Shown here: positions 1 through 8,004 of the stretch, one piece after another | Layout: every line of letters starts with the position of its first letter | Numbering within the stretch: position 1 is the stretch's first letter | Assembly (NCBI GenBank): GCA_023259235.1 | Contig: JAHFQQ010000037.1 | Span: forward strand, 1 to 16,713 | Reading direction: 5' to 3' | Length of the DNA stretch: 16,713 nt | From: Polaromonas sp. | GTDB lineage: Bacteria > Pseudomonadota > Gammaproteobacteria > Burkholderiales > Burkholderiaceae_C | The notes under the pieces: generated by a model | Told to the model about the DNA's origin: nothing | The model's input: the letters and a program-made list of their open reading frames with translations, nothing else | Database searches by the model: none | Made by a program: the position numbers and the translations under genes

Positions 1-277
1 GCTGATGCGGCCCAAGCTATGCAAGCTCCATGGGTTGTCAGTCACAGAGGTGGACGTCATCCTGACAGACCTTGCCCGCCACGCCATTGTGCTATCTCCC
101 GTCAGCACTGCGGCGGTCCTGCGCGCCCCGGACTCGGGCGATCAATTTCTTTGGGATCTTCTCGCCGCCCGAACCGACTTGGTGCTGGTCACCGGCGACA
201 AATTGCTGCTGCAAGACCAGGCAATGCAGCAACGGGTCGTCTTGCCGCAAGCCTTGGCAGCGCAGTTGCAGCACTGA
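1..277 (+). CDS. PIN-domain toxin, C-terminal part (cut by window edge)
   Basis: This is the C-terminal part of a putative PIN-family ribonuclease toxin of the COG1569 type. The frame is already open at the first base, so the first ATG at position 5 need not be the real start, and the 90 residues visible lack the N-terminal strand carrying the first catalytic Asp. What is visible fits the second half of such a domain: Asp at about residues 43 and 46 in APDSGDQF, followed by the strand VLVTGDKLLL with Asp65, the usual last acidic residue. Full-length family members are about 130-150 residues. The antitoxin would lie upstream, outside the window. The gene could equally be a decayed toxin, because its 5' half cannot be seen. 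PIN assignment is fairly sure; activity is unknown. Confidence 0.6.
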   Translation, partial: LMRPKLCKLHGLSVTEVDVILTDLARHAIVLSPVSTAAVLRAPDSGDQFLWDLLAARTDLVLVTGDKLLLQDQAMQQRVVLPQALAAQLQH

Positions 278-459
278 GTTGCCATGTTTTTATAGCTCTA
301 TGGGTCCGATAGGGTTGGGCGGTCTCAAGTCCAGGTGCTGGGACGGCTTGGTTAATTGAATCTGAGGATTCAATTGGAATCTGACCCCGATTAACTGCCG
401 CATCCCGGCGTCTCAGAATTTAATGGAATTTGACCCGAATACCGACTAATCCGCTCATC
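278..459. other. Intergenic stretch with degenerate repeats between PIN toxin and pglL
   Basis: No gene is visible between the end of the PIN toxin and the end of the convergent pglL. The left part (about 285-325) contains TTTTTATAGCT followed by CTATgggtccgATAG, which may be a decayed intergenic palindromic element. The right part holds the TGACCCC-type repeats annotated separately. I see no clear intrinsic terminator with a T-tract for either neighbouring gene. Confidence 0.5.
354..441 (+). repeat. TGACCCC-type degenerate repeats with perfect 9-bp inverted repeat
   Basis: Positions 354-362 (AATTGAATC) and 367-375 (GATTCAATT) form a perfect 9-bp inverted repeat with a 4-nt loop. Directly after it comes GGAATCTGACCCCGATTAA (about 376-394), and a second, weaker copy GGAATTTGACCC lies at 425-436. 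The same core (GGAnTCTGACCCC) recurs around the ParD/RelE module at 3115-3130 and, inverted, at 3797-3818. From memory, motifs of this kind are common next to REP-associated tyrosine transposases in betaproteobacteria, but no transposase is present here. Confidence 0.55.
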
Positions 460-2166
460 TCAGGGCGCAACAACGGCAGCCAGCTGCGAATACTTTTCTT
501 TTTCAAGCCTGTGTAGCTCATTCTTGCAGGCGCTGTAGTAGAAGTCTCCAAACATGCCGTGAATAATTGCCATCTGGAGACTTGCTCCCTGCGGATCTCC
601 GTTGAGCGCCAAGGCCAGGGCGTAGCGGAAATGCACGGTGCCGTAGGGAAAGCGCTGCGCCACTTTTCTGAGGTTTTCCAAATCAGCTTTTGACATATTG
701 GGCTCGGCAACTTGCCTGGCCGCCCTGAGCATAGCGGCTAGGTGCGAGATCATCACCACGTGCGGAATTTCGTAGGATTCAGGCGTTTTCCCAACGTGCA
801 AGTTTTCGAAGCGAACGATCCGAAAGTCTTCTTCAATCAGGAAATACTCGTAACTTAGATAACTGCCCAATGACACCCACAGGGCCAAAAACCCCCAAGC
901 CCAGCGCATATCGAGAGCAATCATCCTGGCAGGCACCCTGGCCGCTTCCACGACACCCGCCATGAACCCGGCCGCGACCAAAAAGTAGGCGTAGGCGAAC
1001 GGAAACTCTAGCATGCTATGCACCGCAAAAGGCAACAGACAAGCCATGGCGAGGACCGCGTGTGGGCGCGAGGTATCCCGAATGCGGGCGAAAAACCAGC
1101 AGGCAATGGCACCACTCAGCAAAAGACCGAGTGGAATTCCATTCCACACCAGCAGGTCTAGGACAAAATTATGTGCATTGCTGTACGTGATAGTCCCGGG
1201 GAAGGCTATCGCACCAGCCGCATGGGCGGTTGGTGTCTGGTTCCAGCCGTATCCCAACCAAGGCGACTGAAGCACGGCATAGGTAACTTGTTGCCATATG
1301 CGCCAACGCAGGCCGACGGCCTCGATGGAAATGACGCGACGCACATCACCCAGCAGCAAAACCTCGCTCAGCCAAGGCAACAGCAGCGTGCCAATAAAAA
1401 AGCAAACAACCCACCATGCGACGGCCTTAGTGGAAACGCGCAACTTGACCGTTCTCTTTTTCCAGATCAGGAACCCGCTCACAGCCAGTACGCTCAGCAT
1501 ACCTGCCCGTGACTGAGTCAAGACCAAAACCCCCGTCATGAATGCAATGCCGAAAAGAAAGGCAAACCGGTTAATCGCGCGCTGCTCGTACACATAGGTA
1601 AACGCCGCCATTCCCATGAGCAATAACGTTGCCAATTGATTGGGTTGCCCGAGGTTGCCCATAGCGCGGGCTCCGATTTCGGTTTGGACGACATAGTTAC
1701 CAAGTGAATCCTGCAAATTCAACCACTGGGCCAAACCGATAGCAGCGGATCCCATAGCAGCAAACCAGAGGCAATGCATAAGGCCTGTCAAGCCCAATGG
1801 AAGCTGCTCATCCTCAGCGCGGCCAAAGGCATACCCAACCACGACCGCAGCCAAGAGCCCACAAAGATACAACGAAGACAGCAGTGCGTCACCAGCAAAC
1901 AAGCTGATGCCTGTTGCATATTGAAGCCAAGGCAGCAGGGCCGTTAGTGCGATCCAGAGATTGGCTCGTGGCATGACAACCGGAATCCGTAATAGCACGC
2001 AGGCGAGCAAGCCGAACAGACCCACAAATGCTAACATTTCGGCATGAAAATTCAGCCACGGCGGATAGTGGTCAGCAGAGAACCAGGCCAGCGTGAAAAA
2101 CAGCAACCCTAGCGTGTATGCAAGTGACCTAAACATAAGGGCGAAGCGGGGCGCTTGGAAAGCCAT
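460..2166 (-). CDS. pglL: PglL-family O-oligosaccharyltransferase (pilin glycosylation)
   Basis: This 568-residue polytopic inner-membrane protein would transfer a lipid-linked glycan to Ser/Thr of pilin in the periplasm. About ten to twelve hydrophobic segments cover residues 10-430, and a soluble C-terminal region of about 130 residues follows. The family hallmark of the Wzy_C/PglL group is clear: SNAHNFVLDLLVWNGIPLG, with the conserved His at residue 332. The length is typical of PglL proteins (about 550-600). The gene lies just downstream of the type IV pilin gene on the same strand, the usual place for a dedicated pilin glycosylase, but a strong terminator separates the two. The ATG at 2166 gives the longest frame; no convincing Shine-Dalgarno sequence precedes it, and the second Met (residue 11) is an alternative start. 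WaaL-type O-antigen ligase is the main alternative, but the pilin neighbour and the His-Asn motif favour PglL. Confidence 0.85.
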   Translation of the reverse strand: MAFQAPRFALMFRSLAYTLGLLFFTLAWFSADHYPPWLNFHAEMLAFVGLFGLLACVLLRIPVVMPRANLWIALTALLPWLQYATGISLFAGDALLSSLYLCGLLAAVVVGYAFGRAEDEQLPLGLTGLMHCLWFAAMGSAAIGLAQWLNLQDSLGNYVVQTEIGARAMGNLGQPNQLATLLLMGMAAFTYVYEQRAINRFAFLFGIAFMTGVLVLTQSRAGMLSVLAVSGFLIWKKRTVKLRVSTKAVAWWVVCFFIGTLLLPWLSEVLLLGDVRRVISIEAVGLRWRIWQQVTYAVLQSPWLGYGWNQTPTAHAAGAIAFPGTITYSNAHNFVLDLLVWNGIPLGLLLSGAIACWFFARIRDTSRPHAVLAMACLLPFAVHSMLEFPFAYAYFLVAAGFMAGVVEAARVPARMIALDMRWAWGFLALWVSLGSYLSYEYFLIEEDFRIVRFENLHVGKTPESYEIPHVVMISHLAAMLRAARQVAEPNMSKADLENLRKVAQRFPYGTVHFRYALALALNGDPQGASLQMAIIHGMFGDFYYSACKNELHRLEKEKYSQLAAVVAP

Positions 2167-2244
2167 TCGAATTCAGATTGTGCTGCATGGGAACCACCAA
2201 CTCAGACTGCGAAGCTGTTTCAATCAAGACCGCCATTCCAGACT

Positions 2245-2275
2245 AAAAAAAAGAGCGTGCAAAGCACGCTCTTTT
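2245..2275 (-). terminator. Intrinsic terminator after pilin gene
   Basis: A perfect 12-bp stem (AAAAGAGCGTGC at 2249-2260, its complement at 2264-2275, loop of 3 nt) is followed on the minus strand by a run of eight T (2252-2245). It lies about 20 nt after the pilin stop codon and before pglL, so it should end the abundant pilin transcript and leave pglL to read-through or to its own promoter. Confidence 0.9.
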
Positions 2276-2296
2276 GACAATTTTCGCGAGACCAAC

Positions 2297-2815
2297 TTAC
2301 GGCGAGAATGACCCGTCGGGAGTAATAGTCGCTTTGCAAGAACCCGGGAGGAACTTCAGTACCGAGACATCTGCGGCAGACGTGCCACAAGTCCAGTTGT
2401 TAATTTGAGTTCCAATGCCTGTTGGGTTGGCCATTTCAACACCGGCGCTATCATTTGGTTGCAAATACACTGCTTTGCCGTCAATATTGGCATCGCCAAA
2501 GGCTTGAGCAATAACCTTGACTTGACCATTTACGCTGGTCTGAATCTTAGCAATGTACTTGCTTGTAGAAACAGAGCTTTCGCAACCCCAACCGCCGGCG
2601 ACTGGCGCGGCAGAAGCTGTTGAAGATTGGTAAGCTTCAGTGATTGCAGTACGGCAACCCGAAGCCGCCAAGATCACTTCAGACATTTTGGCTTTCTTGG
2701 TGTAATCCTGATAAGCCGGCAAAGCCACCGCCGCCAAAATACCAATGATCGCCACGACGATCATCAACTCGATCAGGGTGAAACCCTGTTGAACCTTTTG
2801 CATGGAACGTTTCAT
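2297..2815 (-). CDS. pilA: Type IV major pilin (PilA/PilE type)
   Basis: A 172-residue prepilin. The short basic leader MKRSMQKVQQG ends in Gly11, the prepilin peptidase (PilD) cut site, followed by the classic FTLIELMIVVAIIGILAAVA helix with Glu at mature position 5. Four cysteines (54, 78, 143, 160) suggest an internal pair and a C-terminal disulfide loop (143-160), as in other type IVa pilins. The tail ends SFSP; several glycosylated pilins carry the glycan on a Ser at or near the C-terminus, and a PglL enzyme is encoded next door, but the site here is a guess. The start is fixed by AAGGAG (complement of 2821-2826) five bases upstream. A sigma-54 promoter precedes it and a strong terminator follows. 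It is probably the major pilin used for twitching, adhesion or DNA uptake; a minor pilin is less likely given its own strong signals. Confidence 0.93.
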   Translation of the reverse strand: MKRSMQKVQQGFTLIELMIVVAIIGILAAVALPAYQDYTKKAKMSEVILAASGCRTAITEAYQSSTASAAPVAGGWGCESSVSTSKYIAKIQTSVNGQVKVIAQAFGDANIDGKAVYLQPNDSAGVEMANPTGIGTQINNWTCGTSAADVSVLKFLPGSCKATITPDGSFSP

Positions 2816-2851
2816 AAAAACTCCTTGGTTGGAAAAACTTGCCCTCCGTTA

Positions 2852-2868
2852 ATGCAGATTGCGTGCCA
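2852..2868 (-). promoter_or_regulatory. Sigma-54 (-24/-12) promoter of the pilin gene
   Basis: On the minus strand the sequence reads TGGCACGCAATCTGCAT, a near-perfect match to the RpoN consensus TGGCACG-N4-TTGCA/T, with the GG and GC dinucleotides exactly 12 bases apart. The expected start near 2842 leaves a leader of about 27 nt that contains the AAGGAG ribosome-binding site. RpoN with the PilS/PilR two-component system is the known control of pilA in several proteobacteria; that PilR acts here is inferred. Confidence 0.85.
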
Positions 2869-2994
2869 GCCGCCTCAAACCCGCTTTTTGCGCACTTAAG
2901 TATGGCTTTATTTACAAAGCCAAGCTGCAAGCTTACGTTTTTTGGCAGGCAGCTCCAGTTTTGCCGACATTTTTGTCAACCGGCAAACCCAAGC

Positions 2995-3056
2995 TTTCAG
3001 GTACTCCGCCTTTCCGCCCAGCCAGCGCAGGATGTGGCGCTACGCCAGTTCGGGGG
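2995..3056 (-). pseudogene. Remnant of recG 3' end
   Basis: Positions 2997-3056 align without gaps to 5321-5380, the end of the intact recG, with 50 of 60 bases identical. Read on the minus strand it encodes P-E-L-A-stop-RHILRWLGGKAEYL, against PELAQRHVLRWLGGKAEYL in the intact RecG. Apart from one nonsense change (CAG to TAG), V to I and R to K, the differences are silent, so this copy diverged under selection in a working gene before it was orphaned. It lies on the far side of the three-module toxin-antitoxin block from recG. Confidence 0.8.
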
Positions 3057-3057
3057 T

Positions 3058-3130
3058 AATTGGAGTCATATCCCAATTGTTTCATGGCCGCTCAGGCGAC
3101 GATTTGGAAAGTTGAAATTTGACCCCGATT
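3058..3130 (+). repeat. CCAATT/TGACCCC repeats left of the ParD/RelE module
   Basis: AATTGG (3058-3063) is mirrored by CCAATT (3073-3078), and AAATTTGACCCCGATT follows at 3115-3130. A further GTTGGATCCCAATTA lies at 3158-3172 and contains the stop codon of the toxin gene. These start directly after the recG remnant and resemble the repeats at 354-441 and, inverted, at 3797-3818. Confidence 0.5.
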
Positions 3131-3169
3131 CCTCCCGGTCTTCTCCATGCCTGTGCAGTTGGATCCCAA

Positions 3170-3448
3170 TTAACGTTTCAAGTCCCGATAGAAGTTTTCA
3201 TGTGGCCCCACAGCTTCCAGGTACACCAGGCGAACGCCTTCATCCAATGTATAACCCAACAAATACAACTGTCCCACGCTGCGAAACTTGACGACACGCA
3301 GCGCTGCCAGATCGCCCTTCTTGCGCTCCCCAATTTCAGGGTTTTGAGCAAGCTCATCGACTGCAGCGTCCACGTCAGCGGCAGTATTGTCGTGCAACTT
3401 TTTATATTGCCGTGCAAATCGTCGGGTTTGCTGGACTGACCATGTCAT
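3170..3448 (-). CDS. RelE/ParE-family toxin
   Basis: A 92-residue protein of the RelE/ParE superfamily. It has the expected order of an N-terminal helix pair (TRRFARQYKKLHDNTAADVDAAVDELAQNP), a basic stretch (GERKKGDLAALRVVKF) and a hydrophobic beta sheet (QLYLLGYTLDEGVRLVYLEAVGPHENFYRDLKR). Members either cut mRNA on the ribosome or poison gyrase; which applies here cannot be told from sequence alone. It overlaps the upstream antitoxin gene by 4 nt (ATGA at 3445-3448), so translation is coupled. The stop codon TAA lies in a CCAATT-type repeat, so the last residues may have been set by the repeat. Confidence 0.82.
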   Translation of the reverse strand: MTWSVQQTRRFARQYKKLHDNTAADVDAAVDELAQNPEIGERKKGDLAALRVVKFRSVGQLYLLGYTLDEGVRLVYLEAVGPHENFYRDLKR

Positions 3449-3678
3449 GCGCGACCACTTCGGGGCACAAACGGCTTGGATTGGGCACGCGCCTCGGCCA
3501 TTGAAGCCAAGGACTCTGCTACAAAACTGACCGGCAGATCAGGGTTATCGAGTGCGGCTCTGCCGACCCGTGCCCAGAACTCGATTTGGCCTGCGATGGA
3601 GCGATGCTCCACCGTCGCATCTTGCTTGGCTTGCTCATACAGTTCCTGATTGATCCGTATTGACGTGCTTACTGACAT
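3445..3678 (-). CDS. ParD-like antitoxin
   Basis: A 77-residue antitoxin that would bind both DNA and the RelE-type toxin encoded just after it. The N-terminus (MSVSTSIRINQELYEQAKQD) has the look of a ribbon-helix-helix strand and first helix, and the motif RSIAGQIEFWARVGRAAL is characteristic of the ParD-like family. The C-terminal part (about residues 50-77) is charged and probably disordered until toxin-bound. The start ATG at 3678 has AGAGG about nine bases upstream. A perfect 12-bp palindrome (3691-3702) lies just before the gene and is the obvious autoregulatory operator. Confidence 0.8.
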   Translation of the reverse strand: MSVSTSIRINQELYEQAKQDATVEHRSIAGQIEFWARVGRAALDNPDLPVSFVAESLASMAEARAQSKPFVPRSGRA

Positions 3679-3690
3679 TTTGAGGCCTCT

Positions 3691-3711
3691 GGTAAATTTA
3701 CCACGATTGTA
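3691..3711 (-). promoter_or_regulatory. Palindromic operator and -10 of the ParD/RelE operon
   Basis: GGTAAATTTACC (3691-3702) is a perfect 12-bp palindrome 12 bases upstream of the antitoxin ATG. A candidate -10, TACAAT on the minus strand (3711-3706), lies directly upstream, so a repressor on the palindrome would cover the transcription start. No convincing -35 was found. Confidence 0.6.
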
Positions 3712-3759
3712 GTAGAGACTTGAAGTAAGGGGGATGGAAATTGCCGAAATACCTCTTCC

Positions 3760-3780
3760 CCGTCATTGCGAGGAGCGAAG
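3760..3780 (+). repeat. Partial CGTCATTGCGAGGAGCG repeat
   Basis: CCGTCATTGCGAGGAGCG is half of the intergenic palindromic element seen more fully at 7508-7583. Only the left arm is present; the sequence then runs into AGTAATGGAGAGTAATGG. Confidence 0.6.
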
Positions 3781-3796
3781 AGTAATGGAGAGTAAT

Positions 3797-3818
3797 GGGG
3801 GTCAGAGTCCAATTAATC
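3797..3818 (-). repeat. Inverted TGACCCC-type repeat right of the ParD/RelE module
   Basis: On the minus strand this reads GATTAATTGGACTCTGACCC and continues with CC. It is the inward-facing counterpart of the copy at 3115-3130, so the ParD/RelE module lies between inverted copies about 670 bp apart. Confidence 0.55.
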
Positions 3819-3851
3819 CCGAAGCTGCCTGATCGCACCGGCAGAAAGTTG

Positions 3852-3876
3852 GAAGTATGATATAATTTACTACTTC
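3852..3876 (+). promoter_or_regulatory. Extended -10 promoter with flanking inverted repeat
   Basis: TGATATAAT (3858-3866) is a perfect extended -10 (TG-N-TATAAT). It is bracketed by GAAGTA (3852-3857) and TACTTC (3871-3876), a 6-bp inverted repeat suited to an autorepressor. It drives the AbrB/PIN pair starting at 3906 with a leader of about 33 nt. No clear -35 is needed for this promoter type. Confidence 0.65.
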
Positions 3877-3905
3877 TTACTTTTAATTGCCTGCTTTGGA
3901 TCTTC

Positions 3906-4160
3906 ATGCCACAAGTCACCCTCCGCCCCAAAGGGCAAGTCACCATTCCCTCAAGTATTCTGGCGCAATGGAATGCCCGGCCCGATGACTTGCTCGACGT
4001 GCAGTTGGCTAATGGTGTTGTCATGTTCACGCCCGTAAGCCGGCGCGAAACCCCACCCGACCTGATGGCTTTCGCAGGTCTGGGCAAAGGCTTGTGGGGC
4101 GATACGCCGGAGCAGGTGGAAGCCAGCATTCAGAGCCTTCGCGACACATGGAGCCGCTGA
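3906..4160 (+). CDS. AbrB/MazE-type antitoxin
   Basis: An 84-residue protein with an N-terminal SpoVT/AbrB swapped-hairpin DNA-binding domain: MPQVTLRPKGQVTIPSSILA is the hallmark start, and the second beta pair (DDLLDVQLANGVVMFTPV) ends at about residue 49. The remainder (about 50-84) is acidic and should wrap the toxin. It directly precedes a PIN toxin gene, with its TGA abutting that gene's ATG (TGAATG at 4158-4163), so the two are translated together. The promoter at 3858-3866 and its inverted repeat suggest autorepression. There is only a weak ribosome-binding site (GGA) before the start. Confidence 0.85.
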   Translation: MPQVTLRPKGQVTIPSSILAQWNARPDDLLDVQLANGVVMFTPVSRRETPPDLMAFAGLGKGLWGDTPEQVEASIQSLRDTWSR

Positions 4161-4613
4161 ATGGACTCCCTAAACGCAGCGCTGGCTCGCATGGCCGGTC
4201 AGCGCGTTTACTTCGACACCAACGTCTTCATTTACTTTCTTGATCAGGGGGCGCTGTTTGATGTGGTGGCCCCAATGCTGGCGGCCTGCGTTGAAGGCCG
4301 GATGACAGGCTGCACCGGCGACGCCGCCGTGGCAGAGACCATGGTGATGCCGTACCGGCACAACAACACGGCGAAAATTGCGCAGTTCAAAGCCTTTTTT
4401 GGACTTGAAGGTTTTTTGACGGTGCATGCCCACACCGCTCAGACGTTCGACCTGGCGGCGCAGCTTGCTGGCACCCAGGGCATGCGTTTGATGGATGCTC
4501 TGCATTACGCCACAGCCATTCAATCGGGCTGCCGGTTTCTGGTAACCAATGACACAGGCATCAAAAGCAGCGGCGAAATTGAAGTGATTCACGTCAAGGC
4601 CTTGCAAGCTTGA
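4161..4613 (+). CDS. PIN-domain (VapC-like) toxin
   Basis: A 150-residue PIN-domain protein, expected to be a metal-dependent endoribonuclease toxin. The four acidic positions are all present: Asp19 in VYFDTNVFIYFLD, Glu59 in AVAETMV, Asp112 in RLMDALHYATAI and Asp131 in LVTNDTG. It is encoded immediately after an AbrB-type antitoxin (0-nt gap). The target RNA cannot be inferred. The length is slightly above the usual 125-145 residues for VapC. There is no sign of decay. Confidence 0.88.
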   Translation: MDSLNAALARMAGQRVYFDTNVFIYFLDQGALFDVVAPMLAACVEGRMTGCTGDAAVAETMVMPYRHNNTAKIAQFKAFFGLEGFLTVHAHTAQTFDLAAQLAGTQGMRLMDALHYATAIQSGCRFLVTNDTGIKSSGEIEVIHVKALQA

Positions 4614-4689
4614 CTGTTTGATGCACACCGGGTGAAGCATTTTCAAGTTCGCGGAGTCCCAGAGGGGTAAGGAACGAAGTTTGAGCGCC

Positions 4690-5016
4690 TTACTGGGGCA
4701 ATGCCAATTGCACCCGGATAGCGTGCTCTACGGCAAGCATGTCTGACTTGGACAGCTCGTCAATTCTCGCTTTAAGTCGCACCTTGTCGGCGGCCATGAT
4801 CTGATCGGCCATGGCTTTGCTGTCGCTGCCTGCGACGCAAACCCGGGCTTCACCGGGAAAAACCCGCTCCGTGTTGCCGGTCAGTGGCACGACGACAACG
4901 CGGGACAGATTGCGATTTGCAGAGTTGTTGCTGACGATGATCCCCGGCCTGGTCTTGCGGATCTCGCTGCCAACAGCCGGGTCGAACTCAACCCACCACA
5001 CCTCACCGCGACGCAT
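4690..5016 (-). CDS. mazF: MazF/PemK-family endoribonuclease toxin
   Basis: A 108-residue MazF-type toxin, an mRNA interferase in characterised relatives. The N-terminal MRRGEVWWVEFDPAVGSEIRK is followed by the family core RPGIIVSNNSANR and VVVVPLTGNTERVFPGEARV, then DQIMAADKVRLKARIDELS, where the DQ motif is typical. I place the start at the ATG at 5016, preceded by GGGGA; a TTG at 5031 would add five residues. It overlaps the end of the upstream antitoxin by 14 nt. All conserved parts are present, so it is probably functional. Confidence 0.9.
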   Translation of the reverse strand: MRRGEVWWVEFDPAVGSEIRKTRPGIIVSNNSANRNLSRVVVVPLTGNTERVFPGEARVCVAGSDSKAMADQIMAADKVRLKARIDELSKSDMLAVEHAIRVQLALPQ

Positions 5017-5233
5017 TCGCCACGTCCCCAATCAAGCCATTGATCCACTCGGAGGCCTCGACTTCACGCTGGCGGTCGTTGCTCATGGCACGATAGCCCT
5101 CGTCCATTGCAGTGTCGAGCACATGCGGCCGGGCGAGTGCTTCGAGGAATTGACTCACCTTGCCACGCCCAACAACTCGCAGCAAGCCGTCATAAACCGC
5201 TTCATCCATGGTGATGGTCATTCGCTTTTGCAT
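5003..5233 (-). CDS. Ribbon-helix-helix antitoxin of MazF
   Basis: A 76-residue antitoxin. MQKRMTITMDEAVYDGLLRV is a typical ribbon-helix-helix beginning, then GKVSQFLEALARPHVLDTAM completes the DNA-binding fold, and the acidic C-terminus (DEGYRAMSNDRQREVEASEW) would bind the toxin. This RHH type is known as a MazF partner in place of the AbrB-type MazE. The start at 5233 is chosen because GGGAG lies five bases upstream; an ATG at 5257 would add eight residues but sits inside the repeat-rich operator. It overlaps the toxin gene. Confidence 0.85.
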   Translation of the reverse strand: MQKRMTITMDEAVYDGLLRVVGRGKVSQFLEALARPHVLDTAMDEGYRAMSNDRQREVEASEWINGLIGDVANASR

Positions 5234-5251
5234 GATTACTCCCTTATTGAC

Positions 5252-5277
5252 GTGCATATGTACTGTGCATTGTGCAT
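5252..5277 (-). promoter_or_regulatory. Triple GTGCAT operator before the mazF operon
   Basis: GTGCAT occurs three times in 26 bases (5252-5257, 5265-5270, 5272-5277). The first copy also forms the near-palindrome GTGCATATGTAC (5252-5263, one mismatched pair). The group sits 19-44 bases upstream of the antitoxin start, where a ribbon-helix-helix repressor would be expected to bind cooperatively. Confidence 0.5.
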
Positions 5278-5312
5278 CAAATCTAGTAGAAGTGCCGGAC
5301 TTTGAGGTCGAG

Positions 5313-7418
<2,106 letters not shown>

Positions 7419-7507
7419 ACGACGATTTTGCCTGCTACTTCAGACTTGCCAGGCCATTGCAAGCTACCAGTTCAGGGCGAAACCGTACACGGACCTTGAA
7501 CTCCCGG

Positions 7508-7583
7508 CCGTCACTGCGAGGAGCGTCAGCGACGCGGCAGTCCACGGGTTCATGGATTACCACACTACGTTCGCAATGACAGC
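7508..7583. repeat. Intergenic palindromic element (CGTCATTGCGAGG family)
   Basis: The left arm CCGTCACTGCGAGGAGCG (from 7508, continuing with GCGACGCGGCAGTCCA to 7543) and the right arm TGGATTACCACACTACG (from 7553) ending TTCGCAATGACAG (to 7583) form an imperfect inverted repeat of about 30 bp per arm with a short loop. It matches in type a palindromic repeat that I recognise from many bacterial genomes. It lies between the recG start and the VapC stop. Partial relatives are at 3760-3780 and 11881-11901. Confidence 0.75.
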
Positions 7584-7605
7584 CGGTTCATGGGCAGGAA
7601 GGCGG

Positions 7606-8004
7606 TCAAACTGTCCAGTCTTCGACCTGCAGGTCGCTTGACTGCGCAAATGCGCGGTCGTTTGTCACCAGCACTGTGCCTGCGCCCAAAGCATGCGCGG
7701 CAATTAACAGGTCAAGCGGCCCGAGGATTTTGCCTTGCCGCTCCATGTCGGCGCGAACTGTTCCGTAGTGCTCCGCAATTGCGCTGTCCCAGGGCAACAC
7801 ATCAACACGGCGCAGAAACTCCCGCACGGCGAGGTGAAGCCGCTTGGCATCCAGGCGTTTGGCCAGACCAAAAAGCAGCTCGCCTTCGGTGATGGCCGAG
7901 ATGCAAAGCGATGTTATGGGCACACTCACGATACGCCGCACGACAACTGGATGCTCCCTGATCAGGTGGCTCACCATATTGGTATCGAGCATGTAGCGCT
8001 TCAT
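7606..8004 (-). CDS. vapC: VapC PIN-domain toxin
   Basis: A 132-residue VapC ribonuclease. The start MKRYMLDTNMVSHLIRE is the standard VapC beginning. The catalytic residues are Asp7, Glu42 (in ITEGELLFG), Asp98 (in GPLDLLIAAHALG) and Asp116 (in LVTNDRAF). Proteins of this subgroup cut the initiator tRNA anticodon stem-loop in enterobacteria; that target here is inference from resemblance. The ATG at 8004 overlaps the vapB stop by 4 nt (ATGA at 8001-8004) and is preferred to an in-frame GTG at 8013. The gene ends 23 nt from the palindromic element near the recG start. Confidence 0.93.
   Translation of the reverse strand: MKRYMLDTNMVSHLIREHPVVVRRIVSVPITSLCISAITEGELLFGLAKRLDAKRLHLAVREFLRRVDVLPWDSAIAEHYGTVRADMERQGKILGPLDLLIAAHALGAGTVLVTNDRAFAQSSDLQVEDWTV

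Larger units (their letters stand above)
2816..3169. other. Non-coding stretch: pilin promoter, recG remnant, repeats
   Basis: This 354-base gap between the pilin start and the RelE-type toxin stop holds, from left to right: the pilin ribosome-binding site and sigma-54 promoter; an upstream region with the inverted repeat TTTGCCG/CGGCAAA (2960-2966 and 2981-2987) and, inside it, GACATTTTTGTC (2966-2977), a conceivable activator (PilR-like) site about 125-135 bp before the expected transcription start; a decayed recG 3' end (2995-3056); and TGACCCC/CCAATT repeats (3058-3130). No intact gene is visible. Confidence 0.6.

Noticed and set aside
4614..4689. Possible terminator or small gene between the AbrB/PIN and MazF modules
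   Set aside because: No stable stem with T-tract and no credible open frame seen.
5017..5031. TTG start at 5031 for the MazF toxin
   Set aside because: The ATG at 5016 has GGGGA upstream and begins MRRGEVWWV as in the family.
5252..5277. Short CRISPR-like array of GTGCAT
   Set aside because: The units are six bases with spacers of one and seven bases, far too short; an operator fits better.
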